A DNA stretch of 64,000 bases from Toxotes chatareus (taxonomy: Eukaryota; Chordata; Actinopteri; Toxotidae), in contig CM028888.1 in the NCBI GenBank assembly GCA_016801885.1, forward strand, positions 4,510,501-4,574,500, written 5' to 3'. Every line of letters starts with the position of its first letter. Within the stretch, counting starts at the first letter, position 1. Below, piece by piece: positions 1 to 9,790 of this stretch. The position numbers were made by a program, and so were the translations under genes. The notes under the pieces were generated by a model. It saw only the letters and a list, made by a program, of their open reading frames with translations. It made no database searches and was not told where the DNA came from.

Positions 1-210
1 TTTTATACAGTATTTCACCTCGCCTTGCATTCCCTCCCTCTTCCCCTCTATTGCTTAGTTTTCTCTCTGTCCCTTTGTTCTTACAGTCTTCCTCTGTACT
101 TTAGCTTAGACTTTGTTCAATTCTTTCTTCTGCTGTGTTTTTCCTCTCTCCCTCTTCGTTCCTCTGTCCCTTGTTTCCTCTCTCTGGGGGAGTTTTGGAT
201 CAGAGAGGCG
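1..210. repeat. Pyrimidine-rich low-complexity tract
   Basis: The + strand is dominated by C and T runs (CTTCC, CTCTC, TTTCT words) across about 200 bases. An open frame crosses it, but its product is almost only Leu, Ser, Phe and Cys, as expected from a random C/T tract, and it is not a credible protein. It could be the polypyrimidine part of an intron or old (CTTT)-type simple sequence. There is no regular repeat period. Confidence 0.6.
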
Positions 211-1726
211 TTTTGGTGCCAGGCTGCGACAATACTTCACGTTAATAAAAAGAATGGTTGGAAGCACAGTGGGAGCAGCACAGGAACATTTTTCCAGCTA
301 GTTTGCCATGCCTCGTTTTGTTGTGGTGGGAAAGGGTCCATATCTTTTACAGAACCGCTCCATCATCATCAGAGGCAGCAGTTTGTGGTTGTACTTGCAC
401 TTAAAATTTTAGTTTCTGTTTTAGCTTTGTTTGTGAACTTGAAAATGACCTTCTGGTAGTTACATGACTATAGTGAAAATGATGTAGACTTGAAATTGAA
501 AACAGAGGTAGACAAATTCACTAAATTGGCCTTCAGCAGCTCTTATTTTCACAGAGGTAACCAATGGGCAACTGCCTGCAAAATTGCCCCCGTATTGCCC
601 CTGTTATTGAGTTAGTGTAAAGTGACGTGAGAACATGTAGAGGCAGTTCTTTAGTCTGCTAAACCACAACTGCTCCCAAAAAAGTACCGAGAATTTATTT
701 ATTTATTTTTAGGCAGTTTAACATTATACTGTACATGCATTGGTAGTGATTGTGAAAGTTACTGTTCCTTGAAACGTGCACATTTTTAGTAAGTTACATG
801 TTTTTAGAGGGATGTGCGTTATTGACGGGGTGTCTCAGGTCCAGCTCTGCAGGGGTTTCTGAGCTCTTGCATAACCCCAGGAAACCTCTGAAATTCTGTA
901 TTCATTCCTCGCCTGCCGACCCAGCACAGGCCTCCTGAAATTTTAAATGTCCCAATCTGGCAGGACTGTGCGCAGTTGCTTGTCGATGATTGGCTCCTGG
1001 TCAGTGTGACCTGCAGTTTCAGTTAGCTGGTCATCTGCAGTCTGCTGAGAGGACTAAACAATATAGTAGGTTTTATTCTGACGCTCAGGGTGACTCTTCA
1101 GAAACTGACTGACAATGTCACTAATGCTTCATGGGTATTTTTTACACAGTAGTGTGTAAACATAAATACTATAATCACATTCACAAAAGTAGAAATTATC
1201 CGTCTGCTAAATGCTTTAGCAGCAATTTTGAGATTTATAAACAACTGTAAGCTGGAACAACACAGCTTCCTGCACATGCACTCACAGTGGAAGTTCACCA
1301 GTATGTTTGAGACATGGGAATCATGACAGGCCAATAAGGGCGAATCTTTGTTTATTCTTTCAGTGTTTATGATGAGTGTGATTGTGAAATCATATCAATA
1401 GCAATAAGCTGAAAGACATTAATGACAGGATAAGTCTACCAGTGCATCAAGCAGCCCTGAAACTGAGAATGTCAAATTCACAAACATTTTCTCCTCCTTA
1501 AACTGCAGAGCAGGAACACCCTGTCAAAGAGGCAGCCTCTCTGTGGAGGGTACAAATCCCATGGTCATTACTTAAAATGATTAGCTGTGAGGAAAGGCCT
1601 GCTGGATTTGGTCATTCTCTGAAGTCAGCAGCAGCACCAGGCCATATTGTTATTCACGCAGTGTGTTCAGCTGCTGAAGACGTCGTCATAGCAACCAGTA
1701 GATCTGTTGTTGCTGATGTTTATTGA
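211..1726. other. Non-coding DNA, nothing recognised
   Basis: Unique-looking AT-rich sequence. All frames are broken frequently and no peptide resembles a known family. No repeat, RNA gene or promoter could be supported except the X-box-like word at 1682-1695. Confidence 0.6.
1682..1695. promoter_or_regulatory. RFX X-box-like site (imperfect)
   Basis: The word GTCGTCATAGCAAC fits the RFX X-box pattern GTNRCC-N2-RGNAAC except for one base in the left half. RFX proteins bind such inverted half-sites, often at ciliary and neuronal genes. A single imperfect 14-mer in 64 kb is expected to occur sometimes by chance, so this is weak alone; better matches lie at 41649 and 49787. Confidence 0.25.
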
Positions 1727-1757
1727 GTGTGTGTGTGTGTGTTCGTGCGTGCGTGTG
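1727..1757. repeat. (GT)n microsatellite, interrupted
   Basis: Eight perfect GT units are followed by a degenerate CGTG-type tail. The tail runs straight into AAG|GTGAGT, a good match to a 5' splice donor, but no coding sequence precedes it. Confidence 0.85.
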
Positions 1758-3567
1758 CAAGGTGAGTCTGATGTCTAATTGTTGGAGCTGCTGACCTCAG
1801 GGGCTTGCCACCCAAACCGCTGATGACACACTGAATCACAACAACGCAACATCTCTTTTCTTTTCTTCGGGCTTCCTATAACATTCAAATCACACAGACT
1901 AGATTGTGATCATTAATTCTTGAAAAGGAAGACGTCATGGAAGGAGAACAGAAGCCTGTTGTCTTCTGCCTGAAGCAGAAATGTGTCTGTGATCTAAAAA
2001 CTGAATTGCTAAAAAGTACACCAGGGGAGAGTTTGATGTCTTGCATAAATTTGCATTCCAAATTGTTTGTGCTTGGTTCATAATCTTTAAGTGAGCCACT
2101 TATCTAGAAAGCATACAGATCACTTTTGTATATGTTTTTATTTGTTGTGCAGTTAGCAGTTACCTACAAAAGTGCATTTTAAATGTCAGGCTCTGTTTGG
2201 TGTGGCTATTTCTTACATGACAATAACAACAGTTGGCTTAGTTCAAACAAATATTTGTCTAACATTTAAAGAAAGTAAAAAGCATCTTTTTACCTTTAAG
2301 GGCAACTGTCAAGTGATCACTTTAATCTTCACATGTATGCACACTTTCTCAGGCAAAATCCTGTATGAGTGAAGTTAAACATGAGTATGTGCGAGTCAAA
2401 GGACATCTGACGAATGGCTTTTATTCTTATGCTTGCAAGTGGAAAAAAAGTGAAGGTTGAAGAAATGTTCCATTAATGTCCTCAATTTCACTTTCACAAG
2501 ACCACAGGCTATTATCATCTCTTCAACAGCATGTAATGTGGAGGTTGCTATGCAATACAAAGCTCAGCCAGTGGAAGTAGTTTACTTTGACATGCTAATT
2601 AAGTACCATCCTTTCCTACTGTTGCTATGTTGGAGGCATTTCGGTCAATAATAAACATATATTGAGTAACACATCTAAATCCACAGCTTTACAGAGCTTT
2701 ATAGCAAGTTTATAGCTCATTGTTTAGCTGGCTGGCCCACAGCTTTCTGTTTTAGAGCAAAAAAACTCTGAAAAACCGTGTATACCACCTGCTCGGCACC
2801 AGATATATTCCTCAGCAGTTGGTAGAGACCAAAAACAGAGTGAGTAATAGTGTGAGTGAGTGAATGTCCCTACCCTCTGATGTGACTCATAATAGCGTTT
2901 CATAAAGTGCACCAATGGCAGCAGGCATACTGGACCTTCGCTGTCATGGTCACGATATAAACACATGGTTAAGCTATTGGAATGATTCTGGTTTCACCAT
3001 CATGGTTACAATAAGGACAGTCTCCATAAAATCAGTCATAGCAGGTTTAGCAACAAAAAAAACCCCCAAACAAACTACAACACATCCAATCAAAACAAAG
3101 CAGTAAAAGCCAAGGCACAACTGATTTTGGAGGTTAAGGAAATACAAATGTCACTTATGCACTTCAGTTGATGCCGTCCCCCCTCAGGGTGTACAACAGG
3201 TGTGAAATTCTGCTGCTCTCCAGATGCAATTCTTCACCTGGCTTCCCTCATGACACCGTATGGGTTTTGAGACTGATGGCTGTGTGACACAGCCCACTTC
3301 ACCCAGATTGTTTCCTGAAACTATAATAGCAAAGGTAGTTTACATTTACTGCTTCTCCAGCCTTGAAATCATGCAGTCTTGCAGGAGGGAGGGGTTTGGG
3401 GGTGGGGCATTGTAAAGATATTGAATATGTCAAAAGGCTCAGCTGAGCAGAGGATGTTTTTTACTGTTATGTTTAAAAATGTAAAGTCGGAATAGTGAAC
3501 GTAAATAATTTAAAGAAATGTGGACAGTGACATCACTGATAAAGGATCAAACAAGCGTGGTGGGCTG
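1758..3567. other. Non-coding DNA with a possible old interspersed repeat at 2813-3075
   Basis: No coding potential is seen. Within it, the stretch from about 2813 (CAGCAGTTGGTAGAGACC, then an AACAGAGTGAG word) to about 3075 recalls an interspersed repeat I associate with percomorph genomes. That is recognition from memory, so a repeat-library search is needed. The remainder is unremarkable AT-rich DNA. Confidence 0.4.
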
Positions 3568-3607
3568 AAGCTTGAATATTATAACTGTAATATATAATAT
3601 TCAGCTT
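3568..3607. repeat. Foldback hairpin, 15 paired bases with one bulge
   Basis: GAATATTATA at 3574-3583 is the exact reverse complement of TATAATATTC at 3593-3602, with a 9-nt loop. After a one-base bulge at 3573 the pairing continues for five more bases (AAGCT 3568-3572 with AGCTT 3603-3607). It is very AT-rich, so it could be a MITE remnant, a cruciform-prone site or chance. There is no miRNA-like mature arm that I recognise. Confidence 0.6.
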
Positions 3608-4727
3608 TGATGTAAGAACAGAACCTTTGATCTGTTGGTTGAGGATTTCAGCCAACACATACAAAACAAGTTGCACCAATTACTAACACAATATTGACCC
3701 AAAGTGTCCTTTTCAAACGTCACAGATCTAAGGTATAATAACAAATGTGATTAAAATTTGAATTATAGATGACTGAAACTAATGTTTTGATCATGTGTGT
3801 GTAGGCAACTTGTCATAGAGCCACAAAATATTGCAGCTGAGGGTCAAAACAAATTACTGTAGTGGTAGAGAAAGGTGTAGACTGAAGCCATAGTTTAGAA
3901 GTTCTGTCCTAAGTTGACAATCATGTCATGTAAAAATGGGTTTCTCAACTAACTGTTATTGTAGACACTGTGTGTTGTGACCTCAGTTGTGTCAACAACC
4001 TTTTGGATTATAGGTCAGTTGATAGATTTATTAATGACTTTTTGTGCTGTTAGTGTCTGTCCTGACTATCGATTTCCCACCAGGTTCCAGTGCTGTACTT
4101 TTGATAGTGGGGTGGTTTACATTTAGGTCATGGACTGTGCCTTTAAAATGACTGGACTATGTGTAACCTTACTGAACACATTGTAGATCAAAGAGCTACA
4201 AGCAGACTATTGCCAAAAAAAAAAAAGGCCTGTGGTGCATGTGAACATGTGTGCACCTCATGCATGATAATGCATGACTGTTTAGCACTTCTGTGGCCTC
4301 TCAGAAAAGAGAAACATGGATTAGATCAGTGGCCCTTTCTTCCACACTTTTCTTTCAGATCTTTTAATACTTTACCGAGTTGCAATATGAGACCAGTTTC
4401 ACCGCTGACGTGACGGCAATGCTGAAAACCTGAGCCTACTTGAATTTAGCCACAGTGCTCTTGTTTTTCTCCCAAGAAAACAGTGCATCAAGTATGATTG
4501 AGTTCTGTTGCCTTGTTTGAGGTTAGAATAATATTTTGTTTTGGCATTGAAGTTGAGCAAGCTGAGCAATGCTCGCCCATAATGATGCACTCCAGCTCAA
4601 CATCTGAAAGCACAAAGCGACATCAGATGACAGACAGCATCCTTTGTCGGGGACTTCCAACACCTTTGCAAATTACTGTAACAAAAACAATTTACATGAA
4701 ATGTGGTTCTACTGCTATAGTTAATGT
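3608..4727. other. Non-coding DNA, nothing recognised
   Basis: AT-rich unique sequence with short broken frames. It includes a run of 12 A residues near 4217. No gene, RNA or known repeat was supported. Confidence 0.55.
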
Positions 4728-4779
4728 CTGGTTAGGTTTCAGTTTGATTAGGGCTAGAGAAATATGGTGGTCATGGTTG
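4728..4779 (-). repeat. Degraded interspersed repeat, GGTTAGGTTT/GATCATGG family (minus copy)
   Basis: The sequence carries GGTTAGGTTT, then GATTAGGG, then GGTCATGGTTG in the spacing of a common fish repeat. In the other direction that repeat reads CCATGATCTTT...CCTTAACC...CCTAAACCTAACC. Related copies lie at 50605-50670 and 52501-52558 (opposite strand) and 8662-8700. I cannot name the family. Confidence 0.5.
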
Positions 4780-4829
4780 AAAAAAAAAAAGACTGCTTGT
4801 TGATAGGAGAAAGGATAGAAACAGTGGTG

Positions 4830-5095
4830 TCTGTTGTCAAAGGCACGCACTTCGTTGAGCCATTCGTCCACACTGATCTCCTCCCTATGAGGTTTAGCTG
4901 CGTTATAACAATATCGTGCTACTTCCGCTTTTGTTTTGGGCCGACAAGGGTCGTAACTCACATGGCCACTAGAGGTCCTTGTCAGGTAAACTTAAATATA
5001 GATTTTTACAGCCAATTGAACAAATGACTTATGCTGTCATTTTTCTTGTGAGGGCAGTCTCTAAACCTCCCAGGAGGGTAGGCAAAAGCAAGTTT
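4830..5095. repeat. Probable interspersed repeat fragment with CTCF-like core
   Basis: The stretch from TTCGTTGAGCCATTCG through GGGCCGACAAGGGTCG and the following ACTCACATGGCCACTAGAGG resembles an interspersed repeat seen in many percomorph genomes. This is recognition from memory; I cannot name the family. A minus-strand open frame crosses it, but the product resembles no known protein. It contains TGGCCACTAGAGGTCC at 4963-4978, close to the CTCF core motif. Confidence 0.4.
4963..4978 (+). promoter_or_regulatory. CTCF-like motif inside a repeat
   Basis: The bases GGCCACTAGAGG fit the CTCF core CCASYAGRKGGC with one mismatch, where the final GGC is GTC. Repeat-borne CTCF words are known in vertebrates. 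Whether this one is bound cannot be seen from sequence. Confidence 0.25.
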
Positions 5096-5539
5096 GTATT
5101 TGCTTCATTTCACACTCTTGCAAGATGAAAATATGCACCAGGCAATGACATTTTTAGAGGTTAGCCGGTAAATCAAGCTCTCAACCTGTGAACACAAATA
5201 TAGTGCCGTTATAATATGCTTGCTGATACGCTCATGACCCTCCATGTATTAAATCAGTCACCAAAAAGGTTTTCTGCTTCAGCTTACACATTGCTCAGTG
5301 GATTGTGACTGATACACAGCATAGACTAAAGCAATACAGTGTTCTGTTAAGCAGAAGGACATCTAGTCTGGTCAGATTTAATTTTGTTTCCTGATTAATA
5401 ATGCCAGCAAATTTAACCCTGCGCTGTGTTGTTTTCATAATTGCATGAGAGGGATCAGGAGCGTGGTGATGGAGATGGTGATGGCTGCGAGTGATTAAAA
5501 AGCAAATAACATAAAAGCGGAACCAGTACCTTGATGATC
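5096..5539. other. Non-coding DNA, nothing recognised
   Basis: Unique sequence with GATG/ATGG-rich stretches around 5465-5490. No gene or repeat could be supported. Confidence 0.5.
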
Positions 5540-5720
5540 TAATAATTGAGATGTTCCCATATGGGGTCATTTTGGGGTGTTAGGAGGTTTAATGGACTAG
5601 CATAAAAGCCGGCGTCTGGGCCGCAGGATATGGCTCATAAGCCATCGGCAAGCCCTCCAATGTCTGGATCAATGTGGAACAAGGCAGCACAAGCCCATTA
5701 GTGGATCGCTGCAGCTTCAA
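5540..5720. promoter_or_regulatory. Candidate conserved non-coding element
   Basis: About 180 bases that are less AT-rich than their surroundings, free of simple repeats and open to no plausible protein. It contains a small perfect inverted repeat, ATGGCT-CATA-AGCCAT at 5630-5645, and TAATGG/CCATTA words. The texture resembles vertebrate developmental enhancers, but this is inference and no alignment was possible. Confidence 0.3.
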
Positions 5721-5751
5721 GCTACTGTGAAACACTTTCTAGGCTCACTCT

Positions 5752-5773
5752 CACACACAAACACACACACACG
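5752..5773. repeat. (CA)n microsatellite, interrupted
   Basis: Two short CA runs are separated by an extra A pair. A further CA-rich stretch follows at about 5868-5896. Confidence 0.8.
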
Positions 5774-6539
5774 CCTGATGAATTGCCAGCTTTATTTATC
5801 TGCTCTGTCAGATGAATCAATAGTTGCTGATTTGATAGCAAAACTGCACTGATCATCATCCATCCACACAAGCACGCAGACACGCCCACACACACCTTCC
5901 ATCCTTTCACTTTTCAAGCCCCAGGAGAGCGGCGTGTGTGAAACCATTCAAACGAGAAGTGGATCATGGCTGTTCCCGAATTCTGTGCAGATATTCTGTA
6001 CCTTTACAAATTCTCGTCTGAACACGGCTTGAAGAGATATTTTGACATTTTGAATTTCTGTGCTGTCAGTGAGGATCAGTAACAAAAGCTAATAAGTCAT
6101 TTTGGGGAAACAACAGGACAAAAGCTGAAACTTTTCCCCGGTGACTGTGGAAAAAAGGAAACTGATATTCAGAATACCGAGCTATTACATGAAGGGCTTT
6201 TGTGCTTGATTGCTGCCTCCTTTTTCACCCCTGTTATGCCTGATTCTGTAATCTAACCAATTCCAGGTGTAAAAATGATAGATGGACATGCAGCCTGGCT
6301 ACAAATATCATTTGCTCTTTCTTCTTTATTTTGAACCAAGTGAATATAATACGGTTATTTGATGTAGGTATAAGCCGTAATTGCATTTTCACACTGCATT
6401 ACCGATTAGTTCTTTGATTGATGAGAACTTTTTCAAAAGTCAATAAAAGTAAATGAAATGAAAGAATGGTGAAACATATATTTTGCAGTAATAATGACAC
6501 GGTTTATTTAATGGCCAATGTGATTACAGTCTGTACAGG
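5774..6539. other. Non-coding DNA, nothing recognised
   Basis: Unique AT-rich sequence. It includes TGTCAGATGAATCAAT near 5807, which contains MEIS/PBX-like words but is too short to call a site. No gene was seen. Confidence 0.5.
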
Positions 6540-6830
6540 GTTTGGCCCAGAGTTAGCCCAAGCAGTTGGTCCAGCACTGGCCTCACTTATTGTCCCAAAA
6601 CTGCCTTCTCAATGACATTATATTGGCTCAGCTTTGGCAAGGATTGCTACATTTTTTACTGTTGCCAGCACAGGGTAAACATCATTTTAGTGTTAACATT
6701 TACCTAAAAAACTTGCACACAGGTCATTGTTATTACAAAGTTGGCAGAATATTACACATACCACTAAATGTTGCCACCCTTGCCAGTGCTGATAAATATG
6801 CCAATATGCTGCCTCAATTTGCCGCAGCCA
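6540..6830. repeat. Possible degenerate repeat rich in TTGGCC/TGCCA words
   Basis: Words such as TTTGGCCCAG, TTGGTCCAGCACTGGCC, TTGCCACC, TTGCCAGT, ATGCCAATATGCTGCC and TTTGCCGC recur irregularly, like a worn-down minisatellite or an old repeat with internal TGGCC units. A 119-codon + strand frame (6566-6925) spans it but resembles no known protein, and the surrounding frames are broken. An untested alternative is a decayed mobile-element protein. Confidence 0.3.
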
Positions 6831-7206
6831 TCAGCATGGAGAACACCAAAGTTTCCCTATCTAGACGTGCTACATCTGGCTGGACTTGGGTGCCTTCTCA
6901 CAGGCTACCTCACTGGTGGTTGTAGTAGTAAATAGGTTGAGTTCATATCCTTTGAAAAATCTCATACAATCTCTTTTTTATGTGTAAACATATCCAATAT
7001 GTGGAAGGAACTTGTTCAGATAAATGTTTCTACACTCAGTTTCTGAATAAATAACTTTCTTAAAAGCCTGAAATGATATGAGAGAGCCTGAAAATCTTAG
7101 ATATCCTATCAAGACAAAGTTATTGAAATCTGTGTTGAAATGCCTCTTATCAAGAAAAAAAAAAAGTCTTGTGCTCACAAAAACCCTGCATAATCTCATA
7201 TTCATA

Positions 7207-7208
<2 letters not shown>

Positions 7209-7246
<38 letters not shown>
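7209..7246. repeat. (AT)19 microsatellite
   Basis: A perfect alternating AT array of 38 bases. Such arrays are usually length-polymorphic and can form cruciforms. Confidence 0.95.
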
Positions 7247-7251
<5 letters not shown>

Positions 7252-8018
7252 ACAAACATAAGATGCAATGAGGTGTTTAATGCCCCTGAGCTTATTGTTT
7301 GGCATTTCAAGGCCAGGCCAATGAGTAGGTCACATCCACCCATTGGCGCCTGACAGAAGGTTCAGTTGGACAGAGTCCAATTGGCAACTGAAATTGTGCT
7401 GATAGGAGTAACTGTACATTCAGGATAACCGACAGTAAAACAAAGGATGAGATTATGATCAGTCTCTGATTATCTGTGATTGCGTCATTTTATGTGAGGG
7501 TGTGTGACCAAATGTCTCCCACCGGGTGACGTAGCTCGAATTATTCCTTTTAAATCAACATATCACATATCACTCAGGTGCATTCAGGTGCTAATGGGAC
7601 TTGTTTAGTGACTTTCTATTAGCTAATGAAGACTTGAACATCTCCAAAAGACTGAAAAACAACTCTAGCTTTTGTTTTCTCATTGGGCATTAGCCTGGCA
7701 CTTGTGTATAGAAACCAGTTTTTTACACAATATATTAGAAATTAATACACTGCACACAGACACAAGGCTCTTTGTGTGTTTCAGTATGTATATGTCTGTA
7801 CATGGCTTCTCACTGTGGATAACTATAAACTTCAACAGGCTAATTTAACTTTATAAAGTTAATAATTATTAAAAGTTCAACTGTTTTAATTATCTTACTG
7901 TTCCATTAAGAGTTCAGCCGCCTTCAGTACAGTTCTGACATTTGTGCTGCCTACAGGAGTTAGGATACAAACTGCCTACTGAACTGCCAATAGTGCCTGT
8001 GTTTGACACTTCAGCTTC

Positions 8019-8020
<2 letters not shown>

Positions 8021-8051
<31 letters not shown>
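8021..8051. repeat. Poly-T run, 31 bases
   Basis: An uninterrupted T run. On the minus strand it is a poly-A run, the usual mark of a retroposon 3' end, but no retroposon body is recognisable on either side. Confidence 0.9.
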
Positions 8052-8055
<4 letters not shown>

Positions 8056-8109
8056 GCAAGCTTATTTGAGTGCTCACAATATAACTTCCTTGTCTGCTTT
8101 TATCATTTA

Positions 8110-8220
8110 CACTTTAACTGACATCTCTGCTCCTGGTGCCTACACTTCATTTGACACCTTTTTAATGCTTTGAATTTAACTGGCACTTCAACTTCTCTTG
8201 GTGCTTCTACTTCTCCTGTT
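8110..8220. repeat. Two diverged tandem units of about 62 bp
   Basis: The words AACTGACA...CTCCTGGTGCCTACACTTC (from 8116) and AACTGGCACTTC...CTTGGTGCTTCTACTTC (from 8178) align with a few gaps. A third, weaker relative, GACACTTCAGCTTCACTT, lies just before the poly-T at 8021. This suggests an old minisatellite interrupted by the poly-T. Confidence 0.4.
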
Positions 8221-8580
8221 TACAGCATAAGCAAACAAACTTCACTTCTGAAGTATGTTGAGCCCTTTTTTGGATGATGGTTATGTTCTCATATCACTGT
8301 TTTTTCTGTATTCGAGACATGAGTTATTGTTGTTCTGTTCACACTTATCAGATCTGATAGGAAACATGTATATACCATTTGATGTGTAATAGACATGAGT
8401 GACTTTCTGACCTATTTAAATATGAAAAATCTAATACAATCTAAACCAAACTGCCAAAGCAAATTTGTTTGATAGGAGACATAACTGTGATCAGATGATG
8501 TTTTTATTAACATAATGAGAATATGCTTTTAATTTACGTGAATTTACATTTTGGCAAGTGGCAAATATGTTGAGATTGAA

Positions 8581-8639
8581 CATACCAGAAAAAGTTAGCA
8601 GACAACATATTTGTTTTCTGCCTAACTTTTTGTGGTATG
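8581..8639. repeat. Near-perfect 59-nt hairpin (foldback element or small-RNA-like stem)
   Basis: Pairings are 8581-8587 with 8633-8639, 8589-8598 with 8622-8631, 8599-8602 with 8617-8620 and 8604-8607 with 8612-8615. There are two mismatches, one bulged C at 8621 and a four-base loop at 8608-8611. The outer ends are CATACC/GGTATG. The stem has about 25 pairs. The loop is short for a typical pre-miRNA and I recognise no known miRNA, so a MITE-like foldback is the more cautious reading. Confidence 0.65.
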
Positions 8640-8661
8640 ATATCCACTTGAAGTGACCACA

Positions 8662-8700
8662 GAATTAGGGTTAGGTTAGAGAAGGATCACAGTCTGGTTT
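8662..8700 (-). repeat. Degraded interspersed repeat, GGTTAGGTTA/GGATCACAG (minus copy)
   Basis: TTAGGGTTAGG followed by AAGGATCACAGTCTGG matches, in reverse, the TAACCTAAC/GATC core seen at 50605-50670. It is short and worn, so the assignment is tentative. Confidence 0.35.
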
Positions 8701-9480
8701 ATTACAGAAAAAGTTTGGAAAAATACTGTTGCTGATAAATAATTTTAGCGCTTCATGCATTACTAAGATGTAATGTAGCCTCAAAGATGTGTTTGATCTA
8801 GTTATTTATAGTATGTATATCCTTCATTAATCATTCTAATATTAATGTGTGGAGAGAACTTAAACCATCACAAGTGTGATAAATCGTGTAATAGTAAATT
8901 ATGTCACCATCAGGGAAATTTATCAAGTTAAATCAAATTTAATTCTGTATGTGATGTGACACTTCTCCTTCAACCAAAACACTCCTGCAGCTTTCTCCTC
9001 TCAGTGTTGATTTAGCTCCAAGATCCTTTGTTGTTGTTGTTGTTGCTGTTGACTTTTCCCAGAGCTATCAACCCCATCTCAGGTCTTTATCAGAAAATGG
9101 AGTTTGCTCAGTTTTCATGGAGTCGGCTCACTTGCCATCAAGTTCAGTAATTGAATACATGTACTTTGTTATGTTCCACCCTCCACCAGTATCTCATAAT
9201 GTGGTCTTCCTCTGTGTACTTTCAGCTCCAAAACTTAACTAGCTCCCCTGCCTATAGACTAATACTGTACATCATATCAATACATCAATCTGTCATAGCA
9301 AACAGAGGCAGGGCTGCAAATGTGGGAAGTATTGACTCTATTCTACCTCTCACTCTCTGATGGGTTTTTTTTTTTCTATCTCTGAATATGGAACAGCCAG
9401 GATCAATATTTTTCCATTAGCAACAGCATGGAGATTGGATGGCAGCATGGTAACAGCTGGGCGAGCTGCAAAACAATGGG
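8701..9480. other. Non-coding DNA, nothing recognised
   Basis: AT-rich unique sequence with one (TTG)n array (9028-9051). A short + frame (9151-9360) has no recognisable content. Confidence 0.5.
9028..9051. repeat. (TTG)n microsatellite
   Basis: Six perfect TTG units, then a CTG variant and another TTG. Confidence 0.9.
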
Positions 9481-9790
9481 CAGCGGCTACAGCCAGTTAG
9501 TTAATTACACGATATTTGGTTTAATTCCCCCCTGAGGATCAAAATAGTGAAGGTTGGGTTGACATCTCTTTGACAAACAAAAATACTGCCTCTGTTGAAA
9601 GCCTTTTAACATTCGAACAAGGAGGAGAGAGCACTGGATTAGTTATTTATTTTATTATGATCCCCGAGATTCCAAAAGGCATAGACAGTTGTTTCATTAC
9701 AGCCAGGCTATGGCGATCTGTTTTAAAGGATTAAATGAGATAGAAAAAGAAGCAGAGAAGAAAATAGAAATGTGGTGGGTCCTAAAAAGT
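9481..9790. promoter_or_regulatory. Candidate conserved non-coding element
   Basis: A repeat-poor block with a TTAATTA homeodomain-type core at 9501-9507, a GGATTAG word near 9637 and several balanced-composition stretches. All reading frames are interrupted. The enhancer reading is inference from texture only. Confidence 0.3.

Larger units (their letters stand above)
6831..8100. other. Non-coding DNA with simple repeats
   Basis: Apart from the (AT)19 array (7209-7246) and a poly-T run (8021-8051), this is unique AT-rich sequence. TTGGAC-AGA-GTCCAA at 7366-7380 is a short perfect inverted repeat, well within chance for this length. Confidence 0.5.

Noticed and set aside
25..459. 144-codon frame at the window start
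   Set aside because: Its product is mostly Leu, Ser, Phe and Cys because the first half is a C/T-rich tract. No domain, signal or splice support.
1750..1766. AAG|GTGAGT splice donor
   Set aside because: Good consensus, but it follows a GT microsatellite with no plausible exon.
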